A DNA stretch of 64,000 nt from assembly GCA_046316615.1 (NCBI GenBank), contig JBKDAN010000040.1, positions 1 through 64,000 of the forward strand. Direction: 5' to 3'. This document shows, one piece after another, positions 52,529-60,826 of this stretch. The position numbers were made by a program, and so were the translations under genes. Within the stretch, counting starts at the first letter, position 1; each line of letters opens with the position of its first letter. The notes beneath the pieces are model-generated. The model searched no databases. It had not been told where the DNA came from and saw only the letters and a list, made by a program, of their open reading frames with translations. The stretch is from BJHL01 sp040378885 (GTDB lineage Bacteria > Planctomycetota > Phycisphaerae > Phycisphaerales > UBA1924).

Positions 52529-53112
52529 CCAATCCGTGCACGATCAACCTCGCGCATCAGCCACGCACGCGCAAACGACCACTCATTCTTGACAGTCGTC
52601 GCCGACACGCCCATCGCCGCGGCTGTCTGGTCGACATTCAGCCCCGCGAAAAATCGCAGCATCACCACGTCGTATTGCCGCTCATCGCGCCGCCGCAGGC
52701 TCTCCATCGCATCATCCAGTGCGAGCAGATCATCCACCGCTCGTACGGGCGTGTCGCTCAATGTCGGCAGCCCGACGTCATCATCAAATACCGCAGCTCG
52801 CCCGCGAATCGCCTTCAGATGCCGCGCCCGATCAATCAAAATCTGCCGCATCGCTCTCGCCGCGGCGCCAAAGAAGTGCGCCCGGCTTTCCCACGCGGGC
52901 TCTGCGTTGCGCACTAGCTTCAGGTACGCCTCATGCACCAGGCTCGTCGGCTGAATGGTCACCTTCGCGTCAGGCCGCTCCTTCGCAAGCAGCGCCGCCG
53001 CCATCGATCGCAGTTCGTCATACACCGCATCAAACAGCTGCGCCTTCGCCGACTGGTCGCCCTGCGAAACGCTTTCAAGTACACGGGTGATGTCCGCAGG
53101 CACACTCGCCAC
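52525..53112 (-). CDS. ECF-type RNA polymerase sigma factor (kinase-linked group)
   Basis: 195 residues. Region 2 is in LVHEAYLKLVRN ... WESRAHFFGAAARAMRQILI, and region 4 reads YDVVMLRFFAGLNVDQTAAA followed by MGVSATTVKNEWSFARAWL, the helix-turn-helix for the -35. This is the pattern of the TIGR02999-type sigma factors found with Ser/Thr kinases. No anti-sigma factor gene is present; the coupled kinase downstream takes that position. The start MASVPADITRVLES lacks a clear ribosome binding site. Confidence 0.92.
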   Translation of the reverse strand: MASVPADITRVLESVSQGDQSAKAQLFDAVYDELRSMAAALLAKERPDAKVTIQPTSLVHEAYLKLVRNAEPAWESRAHFFGAAARAMRQILIDRARHLKAIRGRAAVFDDDVGLPTLSDTPVRAVDDLLALDDAMESLRRRDERQYDVVMLRFFAGLNVDQTAAAMGVSATTVKNEWSFARAWLMREVDRARIG

Positions 53113-53153
53113 GGTGCCATTCTAACGGGAGTGTCTACACACTGCCAAACCCC

Positions 53154-54323
53154 TCACGCCCCGTCCAAGGCGCCGGCCAGATCCGCAATCAAGTCCTCCG
53201 CCTTCTCGACCCCAATCGACAACCGAACCAGATCCGCCGGCGGTGCATACTTCTCCCGCAGCTCAGCAGGCACGCTCTTATGCGACATGCTCGCGGGCAT
53301 GCTCACCGAGCTTGAAATGCTCCCGAAACTGACACGAATCGCAAACAGGCGCAAAGCTTGCACCACCTTTGCTGACCGCTCCACGCTGCCTGTCGTGAAG
53401 CTCAGCACCGATCCGTCGCCCATCGACTGTCGCCGATGCAGTTCGCGCCGCGGATGCTGCTCGAGCCCCACATACAGCACGCGTGAGATGTCCGGCCGCC
53501 CCGCCAGAAACGCCGCCACCCGCAGCGCGTTCTGCTGTTGCCGCTCGACGCGGAGCGCCATGGTTTCCATGCCGCGCAGCATCAACGCGCACTCAAATGG
53601 AGGCAGCGCAACGCCCTCGGCATTGTGGTGAAACGCGAGTTCGTCAATCAGTTCCCGTTCGCGCAATGCAAGCACGCCCGCCATCACATCGCTGTGTCCG
53701 TTCAGGTACTTCGTCGCCGAGTGCATCACCACATGCGCCCCCAGCGCCAGCGGCTTGATGTTCAGAGGCGTCAAGCTGGTGTTGTCCACCGTCAGCAACA
53801 CCCCGCGCTGCCTCGCAATCGCCGCCAGCCCCGCGATATCGCACACCGTCTGCATCGGGTTGCCCAAAGGCTCCACATGCATCATCCGCGTCCGAGGCGT
53901 GATCAATCCCGCGACGCGATCCAGATCTGTCAAGTCGGCGTACTTGACCACAATCCCGCGCTTGCTCCACACCTGCGTGAACAGTCGAAACGTGCCGCCA
54001 TACAGGTCGGCTGATGCAAGCACTTCATCGCCGGGCCGCAAGAAAGTCGCCAGTCCATCCAGCGCTGCCACGCCGCTCGGGTACGCGAACGCCCGCGCCC
54101 CATCTTCCAAGTGCGCCAGCTGCGCCTCCAGCACATCGCGAGTCGGATTCGCGCCACGGCTGTAGTCATACTTCCCAAACGCCAGCGGTGTCTCCTGGTC
54201 ATACGTCGCCGACAGATAAATCGGCGGCACACTCGCCCGATACGGATCACCGCCGTGTGAGCCCGTGTCGCTTTGCAAATCACCGCTTAGCCCAGGATGA
54301 ACCAGCCGAGTCTCAATATGCAT
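53154..54323 (-). CDS. Cys/Met-metabolism PLP enzyme (cystathionine gamma-synthase/lyase type)
   Basis: 389 residues, full length for the family. The N-terminal SATYDQETPLAFGKYDYSRG carries the Tyr/Arg phosphate-binding residues of the neighbouring subunit. The PLP lysine is in MHSATKYLNGHSDV and SSVSMPASMSH is the late conserved loop. Members make or break cystathionine, or release methanethiol from methionine; sequence alone does not decide. A metF gene 520 bp away on the same strand supports a methionine/homocysteine role. Confidence 0.9.
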   Translation of the reverse strand: MHIETRLVHPGLSGDLQSDTGSHGGDPYRASVPPIYLSATYDQETPLAFGKYDYSRGANPTRDVLEAQLAHLEDGARAFAYPSGVAALDGLATFLRPGDEVLASADLYGGTFRLFTQVWSKRGIVVKYADLTDLDRVAGLITPRTRMMHVEPLGNPMQTVCDIAGLAAIARQRGVLLTVDNTSLTPLNIKPLALGAHVVMHSATKYLNGHSDVMAGVLALRERELIDELAFHHNAEGVALPPFECALMLRGMETMALRVERQQQNALRVAAFLAGRPDISRVLYVGLEQHPRRELHRRQSMGDGSVLSFTTGSVERSAKVVQALRLFAIRVSFGSISSSVSMPASMSHKSVPAELREKYAPPADLVRLSIGVEKAEDLIADLAGALDGA

Positions 54324-54382
54324 GATGCGTGCCTTGTGCTTGCCCCTGCCAGTCCCGCCGCGTTTCCCGCTTCAATCTCGCT

Positions 54383-54811
54383 TCACGCGCCCTTCCACCA
54401 GCGCGCAACCCGTTCGCGCCACGACTGCTCCGCAAGCTCGCGGAGTTCGCCCGCATCGAGCAGAATCCCTCGGCACGACGGACACTGATCAATGTCCACA
54501 TGCGGCTTGTCCACATGCTCGCGCAGCACAAGCTCTTCCTTGTCACGCGGGCACCGCATCGACGAGCCCCGGAAGATCGCAATCCGCCGCTCGCGCTGCG
54601 GAGCATGGTCATCAATCGCTTCCGCCGTCGCCTCGCACGTCAGCACGCGTTTGAGCTCTTCGGGATCAAACCACATCACGCCGCACTGCGCGCACACGTC
54701 CACGCGAAACTCATCCGCGACACGGTGATCCATGGCCGTCTGGCACTTCGGACAGAGAAGCCGAAATGTCGATGGCGGCACAGACAGCGGTGCATGCGGC
54801 GAAAACGGCAT
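54383..54811 (-). CDS. protein with two TFIIB-type zinc ribbons
   Basis: 142 residues with two zf-TFIIB-like repeats. The first is LLCPKCQTAM...VDVCAQCGVMWFD (about 18-50) and the second RCPRDKEELVLR...IDQCPSCRGILLDAGEL (about 85-125). Each has the CPxC ... C-x-x-C-x-G-x-(W/L)-(F/L)-D pattern of these small proteins, whose role is unknown. The start ATG at 54811 was chosen over a TTG two codons upstream because TATCGT lies 5 nt before it. It stands between metF and the PLP enzyme gene on the same strand. Confidence 0.8.
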   Translation of the reverse strand: MPFSPHAPLSVPPSTFRLLCPKCQTAMDHRVADEFRVDVCAQCGVMWFDPEELKRVLTCEATAEAIDDHAPQRERRIAIFRGSSMRCPRDKEELVLREHVDKPHVDIDQCPSCRGILLDAGELRELAEQSWRERVARWWKGA

Positions 54812-54816
54812 GGACA

Positions 54817-54822
54817 ACGATA
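54817..54822 (-). promoter_or_regulatory. candidate -10 element of the zinc-ribbon protein gene
   Basis: TATCGT on the minus strand, 5 nt before the ATG; no ribosome binding site between. Confidence 0.35.
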
Positions 54823-54843
54823 TCGCGACCGGCCGCCCGACAC

Positions 54844-55761
54844 TCAGAAGGCCAGCCCGTCACTGTCCTTCACGCCCAGCGAGTTGTAGATCTCTTGCGT
54901 CGCCGTACTGCGATTCAGCGTGTACAGATGCAGACCCGCCACGCCATGATCCAGCAAATCGCGACACTGCTCCGTCGCCCAGTGCACACCCACGCGCCGC
55001 ACCGCTTCCGGGTCGTTGCCCGCTCGCGCCATCGCTCGCAGCAAGGGGGCTGGGAAGCGACTGCCCAGCGAAAGCTCCGCCATGCGCTTCATTCCCTGCA
55101 CACTCGTGATGGGCATGATGCCCGCGATGATCGGCACACGAATCCCCAGCAGTTCGCACCGCGCCCGGAAGTCATAGAAATCACGGTTGTCAAAAAACAA
55201 CTGGGTGATGATGAAGTCCGCGCCCGCCTCCACCTTCGCCTTCAGGTGCTCCAGTTCCACCATCCGGTTGGGCGTCTCCGCGTGGCCCTCGGGGTAGCCC
55301 GCCACCGCAATCCCGAATCCCTTCGGATGCGGGTGACGCTTCATGTCATTGAACTTCCGAATCGCCGCCACCAAGTTCGCCGCATACCGGAAATCAATCC
55401 AGGGCTGCGTCCCAGCAGGCAAATCACGCGGCACATCTCCCCGCAGCGCGAGAATATTGCTGATGCCCGCCGCCGCGTACCGCTCCAGAATCCGCTGGAT
55501 ATCTGAGTCACTGTGACACACGCACGTCAGGTGCGGAATCGGATCAAGCGCAGTCGTCGTCTTCAGCCGCACGACCAGATCATGCGTCATTTCGCGCGTG
55601 CTGCCGCCCGCGCCATACGTCACGCTCACGAAACTCGGACGCAGCGGCTCCAACTGCCGAATCGCATCAAACAGCTCGCCCGCCGCCTGCGGCGTCTTTG
55701 GCGGAAAGAACTCGAACGAAACCGTTCGCTTGCGAGATTGGAAGTGGTCAGGAAGGTACAT
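54844..55761 (-). CDS. metF: 5,10-methylenetetrahydrofolate reductase
   Basis: 305-residue flavoenzyme producing 5-methyl-THF for methionine synthesis. Conserved TVSFEFFPPKT near the N-terminus, FVSVTYGAGGS, HLTCVCHSD, NILALRGD and the late DFIITQLFFDN are all present. Start MYLPDHFQS gives the usual N-terminus; in-frame codons up to 55785 are possible. No Shine-Dalgarno; TATATT lies 13 nt upstream, inside the T-rich tail of the preceding gene's terminator. Confidence 0.95.
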   Translation of the reverse strand: MYLPDHFQSRKRTVSFEFFPPKTPQAAGELFDAIRQLEPLRPSFVSVTYGAGGSTREMTHDLVVRLKTTTALDPIPHLTCVCHSDSDIQRILERYAAAGISNILALRGDVPRDLPAGTQPWIDFRYAANLVAAIRKFNDMKRHPHPKGFGIAVAGYPEGHAETPNRMVELEHLKAKVEAGADFIITQLFFDNRDFYDFRARCELLGIRVPIIAGIMPITSVQGMKRMAELSLGSRFPAPLLRAMARAGNDPEAVRRVGVHWATEQCRDLLDHGVAGLHLYTLNRSTATQEIYNSLGVKDSDGLAF

Positions 55762-55772
55762 GCAGTGCGGTC

Positions 55773-55808
55773 GAAATATAGACACGGCCCCGCGTGCGGG
55801 GCCGTGTC
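55773..55808 (-). terminator. terminator of the second prepilin gene, overlapping the metF promoter region
   Basis: GACACGGCCCCGC pairs with GCGGGGCCGTGTC (13 bp, very short loop); reading leftward it is followed by TATATTT. It lies between the prepilin stop and the metF start. Confidence 0.75.
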
Positions 55809-55839
55809 GAACAATCGCTTGTCTACTTACGTGAACGAA

Positions 55840-56895
55840 TCAGCGAACTTCCGAGATCGTCTCGCCGAAGTCGTTTCCGCGCAATCCCTGCCGCGTCCAC
55901 TGGAATCGCCCAGGTTGCGCCGGCAGCGTGTACTGCGGCTCCCAAGGACGACCCGCGGGCTGATACGACACACTGGTGAACGCAGGCGACGTCGGGAACT
56001 GCGGGTTCCAGCCCACGGGACGGGCGCTCTCGGTCGTGCGAAGGTTCACGGACTGATCAAACAGCAGCAAAGGCTGCTTCGCACGAGGATCAAGGAAGAA
56101 CAGCTCGCCATTTTTCTGGCTGTGACGGTCATACCCGTCGTGCATCTGCACCTTGCTCGACGGGAACCGCACGTCCACCATCTTGTTCTTGCCAAGCGTC
56201 GAGTTGTTGCCAATCAACTGATACGCCGCGTGGCTCGTCGCCTGAATCACGATGCCGTTGTTACCCGGCGAGTAAATCGGCGGGTTGTAGCTCGCAGGCA
56301 CCGCCTGATAGCTCGAGCTGTAAGGCCAGCGACGCTGATTCACGTCCGTGTTCGAGGGCTGATTCGGCAGGAAGAAGCCAGCTTGGAACTGGTCCACGTT
56401 CTGCCACTGCAGACGGTACCGGTCGCTCGGGCACACCGTCGCGACTTCCGGCAGACGCGTCGACGCGTAATCCTGCAGAACCAGGTGCGTGTACAGCACG
56501 TGCGGAATCCACAGCGTCGGACGCGGAATATCTGTGCCACGTCCGCTGCGGCGACGGATGATGTCAATCGCCTGCGAAGCCGCGGCTTCCAGATCGTCGT
56601 TGAAAACGTTCAGGTCAGGAAACTGCGAGTTACCTGCACGCTGCACAGGGCCCTGCGCTGCACGCCAAGAGAACGAGAAAAGTTTGTCTTGGTAATCGGC
56701 GGCGTACGAGTGCGTCGCCACGCCCATCGCACGCATATTGGTGGTGCACACCAACTGCCGGCCCGTCTGCCGCCACTTGCCCAGCGCGGGCAGCAGCAGG
56801 CTGATAAGCAGCGCAATGATGGCGATGACGACAAGCAACTCAATAAGAGTGAAACCCCGACGATGCTCAACAGAACGCAAAGACGTAGGCAGCAT
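55840..56895 (-). CDS. prepilin-like protein with N-terminal methylation signal
   Basis: 351 residues. A basic leader (MLPTSLRSVEHRRG) precedes FTLIELLVVIAIIALLISLL, followed by LPALGKWRQTGRQ and a large extracytoplasmic domain with WIPHVLYTHLVLQD and PSSKVQMHDGYDR. The PSSKV phrase recurs as PSNKV in the next prepilin. AGGAGA lies 6 nt before the chosen ATG; other in-frame ATGs exist to 56958. It is a minor pseudopilin, possibly part of a type II secretion-like or pilus system; no assembly genes are in the window. Confidence 0.85.
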   Translation of the reverse strand: MLPTSLRSVEHRRGFTLIELLVVIAIIALLISLLLPALGKWRQTGRQLVCTTNMRAMGVATHSYAADYQDKLFSFSWRAAQGPVQRAGNSQFPDLNVFNDDLEAAASQAIDIIRRRSGRGTDIPRPTLWIPHVLYTHLVLQDYASTRLPEVATVCPSDRYRLQWQNVDQFQAGFFLPNQPSNTDVNQRRWPYSSSYQAVPASYNPPIYSPGNNGIVIQATSHAAYQLIGNNSTLGKNKMVDVRFPSSKVQMHDGYDRHSQKNGELFFLDPRAKQPLLLFDQSVNLRTTESARPVGWNPQFPTSPAFTSVSYQPAGRPWEPQYTLPAQPGRFQWTRQGLRGNDFGETISEVR

Positions 56896-57126
56896 CGACT
56901 TTCTCCTGTTCATGAACGACACGCGTTGAAACGACGACATCCCTGTACGTCGAACCACTTCAGCCGATTAGTCCAAACTCGAACGTAATCGTACGCGCAT
57001 TGGACAGAACGCCCGATACCGCAGTATCCGCGAAAATCGCCAACATGTCAAGCGTAAATCTACGCTGCAAATCGGCGTGCCTTCACCGCAATCAACGCCG
57101 CCGCCGACCCACCGTCACCATCGCCT

Positions 57127-57132
57127 TATCAT
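57127..57132 (+). promoter_or_regulatory. candidate -10 element of the 61-residue protein gene
   Basis: TATCAT, 5 nt before the ATG at 57138. Confidence 0.35.
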
Positions 57133-57137
57133 CCGGC

Positions 57138-57323
57138 ATGAAGGCCGAAACCCTCCTCGCCGAACTCAACCGCCTCCGCCAAGACGTGCCCAAGGACCCC
57201 TCCGATTTGGAGTGGGTGACCCTCCACCACGTCTTCTGCTTTGTCAGCTACAAGATGGGCGACTTCCAGAAGTACGTGGAGGAAGAAACGAAGAAGGGCA
57301 GCTTCGACAAGCTCGAGGATTGA
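57138..57323 (+). CDS. small conserved-looking protein, 61 residues
   Basis: MKAETLLAELNRLRQDVPKD begins a fully helical, charged protein that ends KKGSFDKLED. Codon use is like its neighbours and the composition is protein-like. The frame continues upstream, but TATCAT just before this ATG and the helical start favour it. I do not recognise the family. It is convergent with the prepilin-associated membrane protein gene. Confidence 0.55.
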   Translation: MKAETLLAELNRLRQDVPKDPSDLEWVTLHHVFCFVSYKMGDFQKYVEEETKKGSFDKLED

Positions 57324-57367
57324 CTCGACGCCGTCGACCGCTGCCCTTCCTTCTTGTTTCTCGCGAC

Positions 57368-57682
57368 TTACGTGCCAGGTGCCTTGCGTGCACGACTGCC
57401 AGGTGGATCCGTCGTGTTGGGTGGCGACTCCGGGATCTGCATGATTTTCTTCGTCTGCTCGTCGTTCGCCATGCCCTGCTGAAGACGATCAACCTCCTGC
57501 TGTTGGTCAGGTGGAATCGTCGCAGGTTCGGCAGGACGAGTGTTCCAATAAATCAGGAACCCAGCACCAGCAAGAAGAACGACCGCCAACGCGATCTTCC
57601 ATGGGGCGGGCCGATCGCCCGAGAGCGATCGCTTCTTTGCCGCACCAGAGCCGTCGACTTCAAACTTCGCACGCGTTGTCAC
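57368..57682 (-). CDS. small single-pass membrane protein coupled to the third prepilin gene
   Basis: 104 residues: a short basic N-terminus, one transmembrane helix (about 29-47, IALAVVLLAGAGFLIYW), then a Pro/Gln/Thr-rich extracytoplasmic tail (QQQEVDRLQQGMANDEQTKK). Its GTG start overlaps the stop of the prepilin gene (GTGA), so it is translated with it. The first prepilin, at 12799, is also followed at once by a small single-pass membrane protein, suggesting a recurrent pairing. No family recognised. Confidence 0.7.
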   Translation of the reverse strand: MTTRAKFEVDGSGAAKKRSLSGDRPAPWKIALAVVLLAGAGFLIYWNTRPAEPATIPPDQQQEVDRLQQGMANDEQTKKIMQIPESPPNTTDPPGSRARKAPGT

Positions 57683-58713
57683 TTCGTATCAACTCCGTAG
57701 ATGCCATCACGCGTCGCCCAGAAGAACGCCGGATCGGTGTAGTCCCACGAGAAGCCCCAGTAGGACATGTTCACAGGCCCGCCGCCCGCAGCGCCGCTGT
57801 AGAAGAAGTTCATCATGTTGTTGGTGATGATGCCACCACCAAACTGTCCAGCCGGGAAACGCAGCCGATTCCCTTCCGGCGGATCGGTCGGCAATTGCGT
57901 CTGGCCATAGATAACCGACATGTCAACCGCTCGCGCGCTGCCGTCGCAGAACACAGCCTGAGGCCGTGCGCTGATCTTGTTCCATTGCGGCTGACCCTTG
58001 CCGCTGAAATCCTTGTTCTCAAACAGCCACACTTTGTTAGACGGAAAGCGAATATCGCTCTGACGGTGGCGCTGAATCGCAAAGCCGTTGCCCGCAGTCG
58101 CAACGCCGCGCGTGCCGTTCGCAAACCGTGTCGGACGCTGCCAGAAAGTCGGCGGATACCAGTAAGACGACGGGAAGATCCACGAGGTATCCGACTGCGC
58201 GTTGCTGTCCGTGTTCTCTCGCAGGAAGCGCTGAATCGCTCGGTCATCGGGCGCGAAGAGCGACGGATAGCGAGAGGCCTGCGTGTTCTCTTGATAGAAC
58301 ATGTGCGCTGCCCAGTGCATGCCGAACATTTCGGTGCTGACTGTGCCGCCACCCGAGCCGGGTCCGGTCGGACCATAATTCCAAGCGTACTGATACGGCT
58401 GTTCACCACGCGTCTGCGCGGTCGAAACCGGCGCGAACACCACCGTGCGGTCATCCCAGCCGCCCAAGATGCGGTCCGTCGTATCGAACGGGTTGAGCAG
58501 CTCTTCCTTGTTCTCTTGGATGTAGTACCCCATGTACGTCGCGTTCTGGTAGAGGTAATTCAAACCCACCACGCGACGACCCGACGCTCGCGCCTTACCC
58601 AACGCAGGAATCAAGATCCCGATCAGCAGAGCGATGATCGCGATCACCACCAGCAGTTCAATCAGGGTAAAGCCAGAACGATTGTGATGACGGCGGCGAA
58701 AGAACTGGACCAT
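57679..58713 (-). CDS. prepilin-like protein with N-terminal methylation signal
   Basis: 344 residues. The leader MVQFFRRRHHNRSG ends before FTLIELLVVIAIIALLIGIL, then IPALGKARASGRR. The extracytoplasmic domain contains RFPSNKVWLFENKDFSG and a DG-type motif (VFCDGSARAVDM). It ends AFFWATRDGIYGVDTK, close to WFFATRDGIRGRD in the prepilin at 12799-13803. The gene after it (57368-57682) overlaps its stop codon. Confidence 0.87.
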   Translation of the reverse strand: MVQFFRRRHHNRSGFTLIELLVVIAIIALLIGILIPALGKARASGRRVVGLNYLYQNATYMGYYIQENKEELLNPFDTTDRILGGWDDRTVVFAPVSTAQTRGEQPYQYAWNYGPTGPGSGGGTVSTEMFGMHWAAHMFYQENTQASRYPSLFAPDDRAIQRFLRENTDSNAQSDTSWIFPSSYWYPPTFWQRPTRFANGTRGVATAGNGFAIQRHRQSDIRFPSNKVWLFENKDFSGKGQPQWNKISARPQAVFCDGSARAVDMSVIYGQTQLPTDPPEGNRLRFPAGQFGGGIITNNMMNFFYSGAAGGGPVNMSYWGFSWDYTDPAFFWATRDGIYGVDTK

Positions 58714-59191
58714 ACAAAATCTCCGGGAAAGGCGTCACGGACGAACGCAACACGTCGCCACAGAACGCGGCACCGTGCCCCTACGGTGATTCCTGACATC
58801 AGTAGAACAGAACGTTCTCTTGATGTCAAGTCAAACTCCACAGCTCCCATACTGTACCAACAAGTTTTCGGATGCGACAATCTTGCGGGTCCAATTATCT
58901 GGAGAAAATTCTCAGATTCCGGCCCCCACCCCTTTGCCACGGAACCGTACTCCTTCCTGAACGTACCGACTGATGTCTCTGGTCGGCCTTCTTTCGGCCT
59001 CACCGGGCTTCTCCGGCAAAGTCGGCACAATCCGTTACAATCGCCGACCGCCCGCCCGATGTCTAGGCTCATAGGGCCTTGTGCAGAGGTGGGTCGGAAA
59101 GTGTGGGGCTGAAGCAGGCTGCTTCAGCGGGCGACGAACGCAACACGGGCGTGTGACCCTTGTGCGAACGTTGAGAGTTGGTCCAATCGTC
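58714..59191. other. regulatory region between the divergent prepilin and kinase genes
   Basis: About 480 bp with no supportable gene. Visible elements: the 10-bp palindrome AGAACGTTCT at 58809-58818 and an imperfect inverted repeat ATCTGGAGAA/TTCTCAGAT at 58897-58917. GGCC and CCGG mini-hairpins lie near 58985-59016, and TACAAT at 59036-59041 is a possible -10 for rightward transcription, far (about 150 nt) from the kinase start. Confidence 0.45.
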
Positions 59192-60598
59192 ATGGCAGAG
59201 CCCCAGCGTCAGACAGACTTGGCCGAAACCAGCCCACTCGCGAAATCGGGTGATGTCCCCGCACTCGCGGCCAGCAAGGCGGGCGAACCTGTCGCCAACA
59301 TGGGCAGCACGGGTCCCACCGTCCCCACGACCGAAGAAGTCTTGCAGGAAGTCGCGAAGGCGGCCAGCAATATCGACTCCATCGTCGGGCGCCTCGTCAT
59401 CGAGAATAATTTCGCCACCCCCGAAGAAGTGCAGAACTGCCTTCAGCAGAGCCGCGGGGTGGGCGACAACTCTCGCTCGCTCGTCGAGCTGCTCGTCGAC
59501 AACGAATACATCACGCGCCGCCAGATGGAGCGCCTGCGTGAAGCCGCAGCCGCCGAACGCAGCGGCAAGAACATTCCCGGCTACAAGTTCATCGAGAAGC
59601 TGGGTGCGGGCGCGATGGCCACGGTGTGGAAGGCGAAGCAGATTTCACTCAACCGCACGGTTGCCGTCAAGATTCTGCCGAAGAAGTTCAGCACCAACAA
59701 GCAATTCATCGAGCGTTTCTACGCCGAAGGCCGCGCCGCTGCGCAGCTGAACCATCCCAACATCGTGCAGGCGTACGACGTCGGCAAAGCGGGCGAGCTC
59801 TACTACTTCGTCATGGAATTCGTCGACGGCAGCACCGTCTACGACGAAATCGCCAAGCGCAAACGCGTGGGCGAAGACGACGCCGTGCAGGTGGTCATTC
59901 AAGTTGCCGAGGCTCTGCAGCACGCGCACGAAAAGGGCTTGATTCACCGCGACGTCAAGCCCAAGAACGTCATGATCACCCGCGACGGCGTGGTCAAGCT
60001 CGCCGACATGGGTCTAGCCCGCGCCATCAGCGACCGCGAAATGGCCGAAGCCGAACAAGGCAAAGCCTTTGGCACCCCCTATTACATCTCGCCCGAGCAG
60101 ATCCGCGGCGAAGTCAACATCGGACCGCCGGCAGATATCTACTCGCTTGGTGCGACCCTCTACCACATGGTCACTGGCCAGGTGCCCTTCGACGGCAAGA
60201 ATCCGTCGAGCGTGATGCACAAGCACCTCAAGGCTGATCTGGTGCCGCCGGATCACGTCTACCCCAAGCTCAGTGCCGGCCTGTCCGAGGTCATCGAGAT
60301 GATGATGGCCAAGGACCCCAAGGCTCGCTACCAGAACTGTAAAGATTTGCTCATCGACCTGCGGGCTGTCAAGGCCAAGCAGCACCCGCCGATGGCCCAC
60401 AAGGACTTCGCGCACACGGACCTCACGGCCATCGCCCAGATCGAAGCCGCCGCCCCGGTGGAAGTCGCTCCCGACCGCGCCGCCATGGCCAAGAGCTCGC
60501 CGCTGGTGCGCCCGTGGCTGCTTTGGGCTCTGGGAGCCAGCGTGCTGGCCAACATCGTCATGGTCATCGTGCTGCTGACGCGAGCGGGTGGCGAATAA
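59192..60598 (+). CDS. Ser/Thr protein kinase, membrane anchored, with N-terminal GspE-N-like region
   Basis: 468 residues. Residues 48-120 (IVGRLVIENNFATPEEVQNC ... LLVDNEYITRRQMERLREA) resemble the MshEN/GspE N-terminal repeats found in secretion ATPases. The kinase domain covers about 131-400: GAGAMATVWKA loop, Lys160 in VAVKIL, HRDVKPKN, and LADMGLA where Phe of DFG is Met. A C-terminal transmembrane helix (about 446-463) anchors it with the kinase in the cytoplasm. ATG at 59192 chosen; the frame is open further upstream. infC follows. Confidence 0.9.
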   Translation: MAEPQRQTDLAETSPLAKSGDVPALAASKAGEPVANMGSTGPTVPTTEEVLQEVAKAASNIDSIVGRLVIENNFATPEEVQNCLQQSRGVGDNSRSLVELLVDNEYITRRQMERLREAAAAERSGKNIPGYKFIEKLGAGAMATVWKAKQISLNRTVAVKILPKKFSTNKQFIERFYAEGRAAAQLNHPNIVQAYDVGKAGELYYFVMEFVDGSTVYDEIAKRKRVGEDDAVQVVIQVAEALQHAHEKGLIHRDVKPKNVMITRDGVVKLADMGLARAISDREMAEAEQGKAFGTPYYISPEQIRGEVNIGPPADIYSLGATLYHMVTGQVPFDGKNPSSVMHKHLKADLVPPDHVYPKLSAGLSEVIEMMMAKDPKARYQNCKDLLIDLRAVKAKQHPPMAHKDFAHTDLTAIAQIEAAAPVEVAPDRAAMAKSSPLVRPWLLWALGASVLANIVMVIVLLTRAGGE

Positions 60599-60826
60599 GC
60601 CCGCAATCCGATGTCATTTTCGCTTGCGTCGCGGGCGTCCTAGAGTTATCCTGCTGCAACATGCGCGACATGACAAGCCAACATCGTTTGTGCAAGATGT
60701 GCTTGGGCGAGAGCCTGGCACCATGATGATCGCGCGCAGTGCTCACAAGTCTTGTGTTTCGATTCGTCCCCGGCATCGTTGCCCGGGCGAGGGTGGCTGG
60801 CAGTATGGAAGGAGTTCTCTAACTTC

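Noticed and set aside
55513..56988. 491-residue plus-strand frame opposite a prepilin gene
   Set aside because: Shadow composition; the minus strand has the prepilin signature.
57511..59112. 533-residue plus-strand frame over the third prepilin and the spacer
   Set aside because: Shadow; no domain and the composition is Arg-rich.
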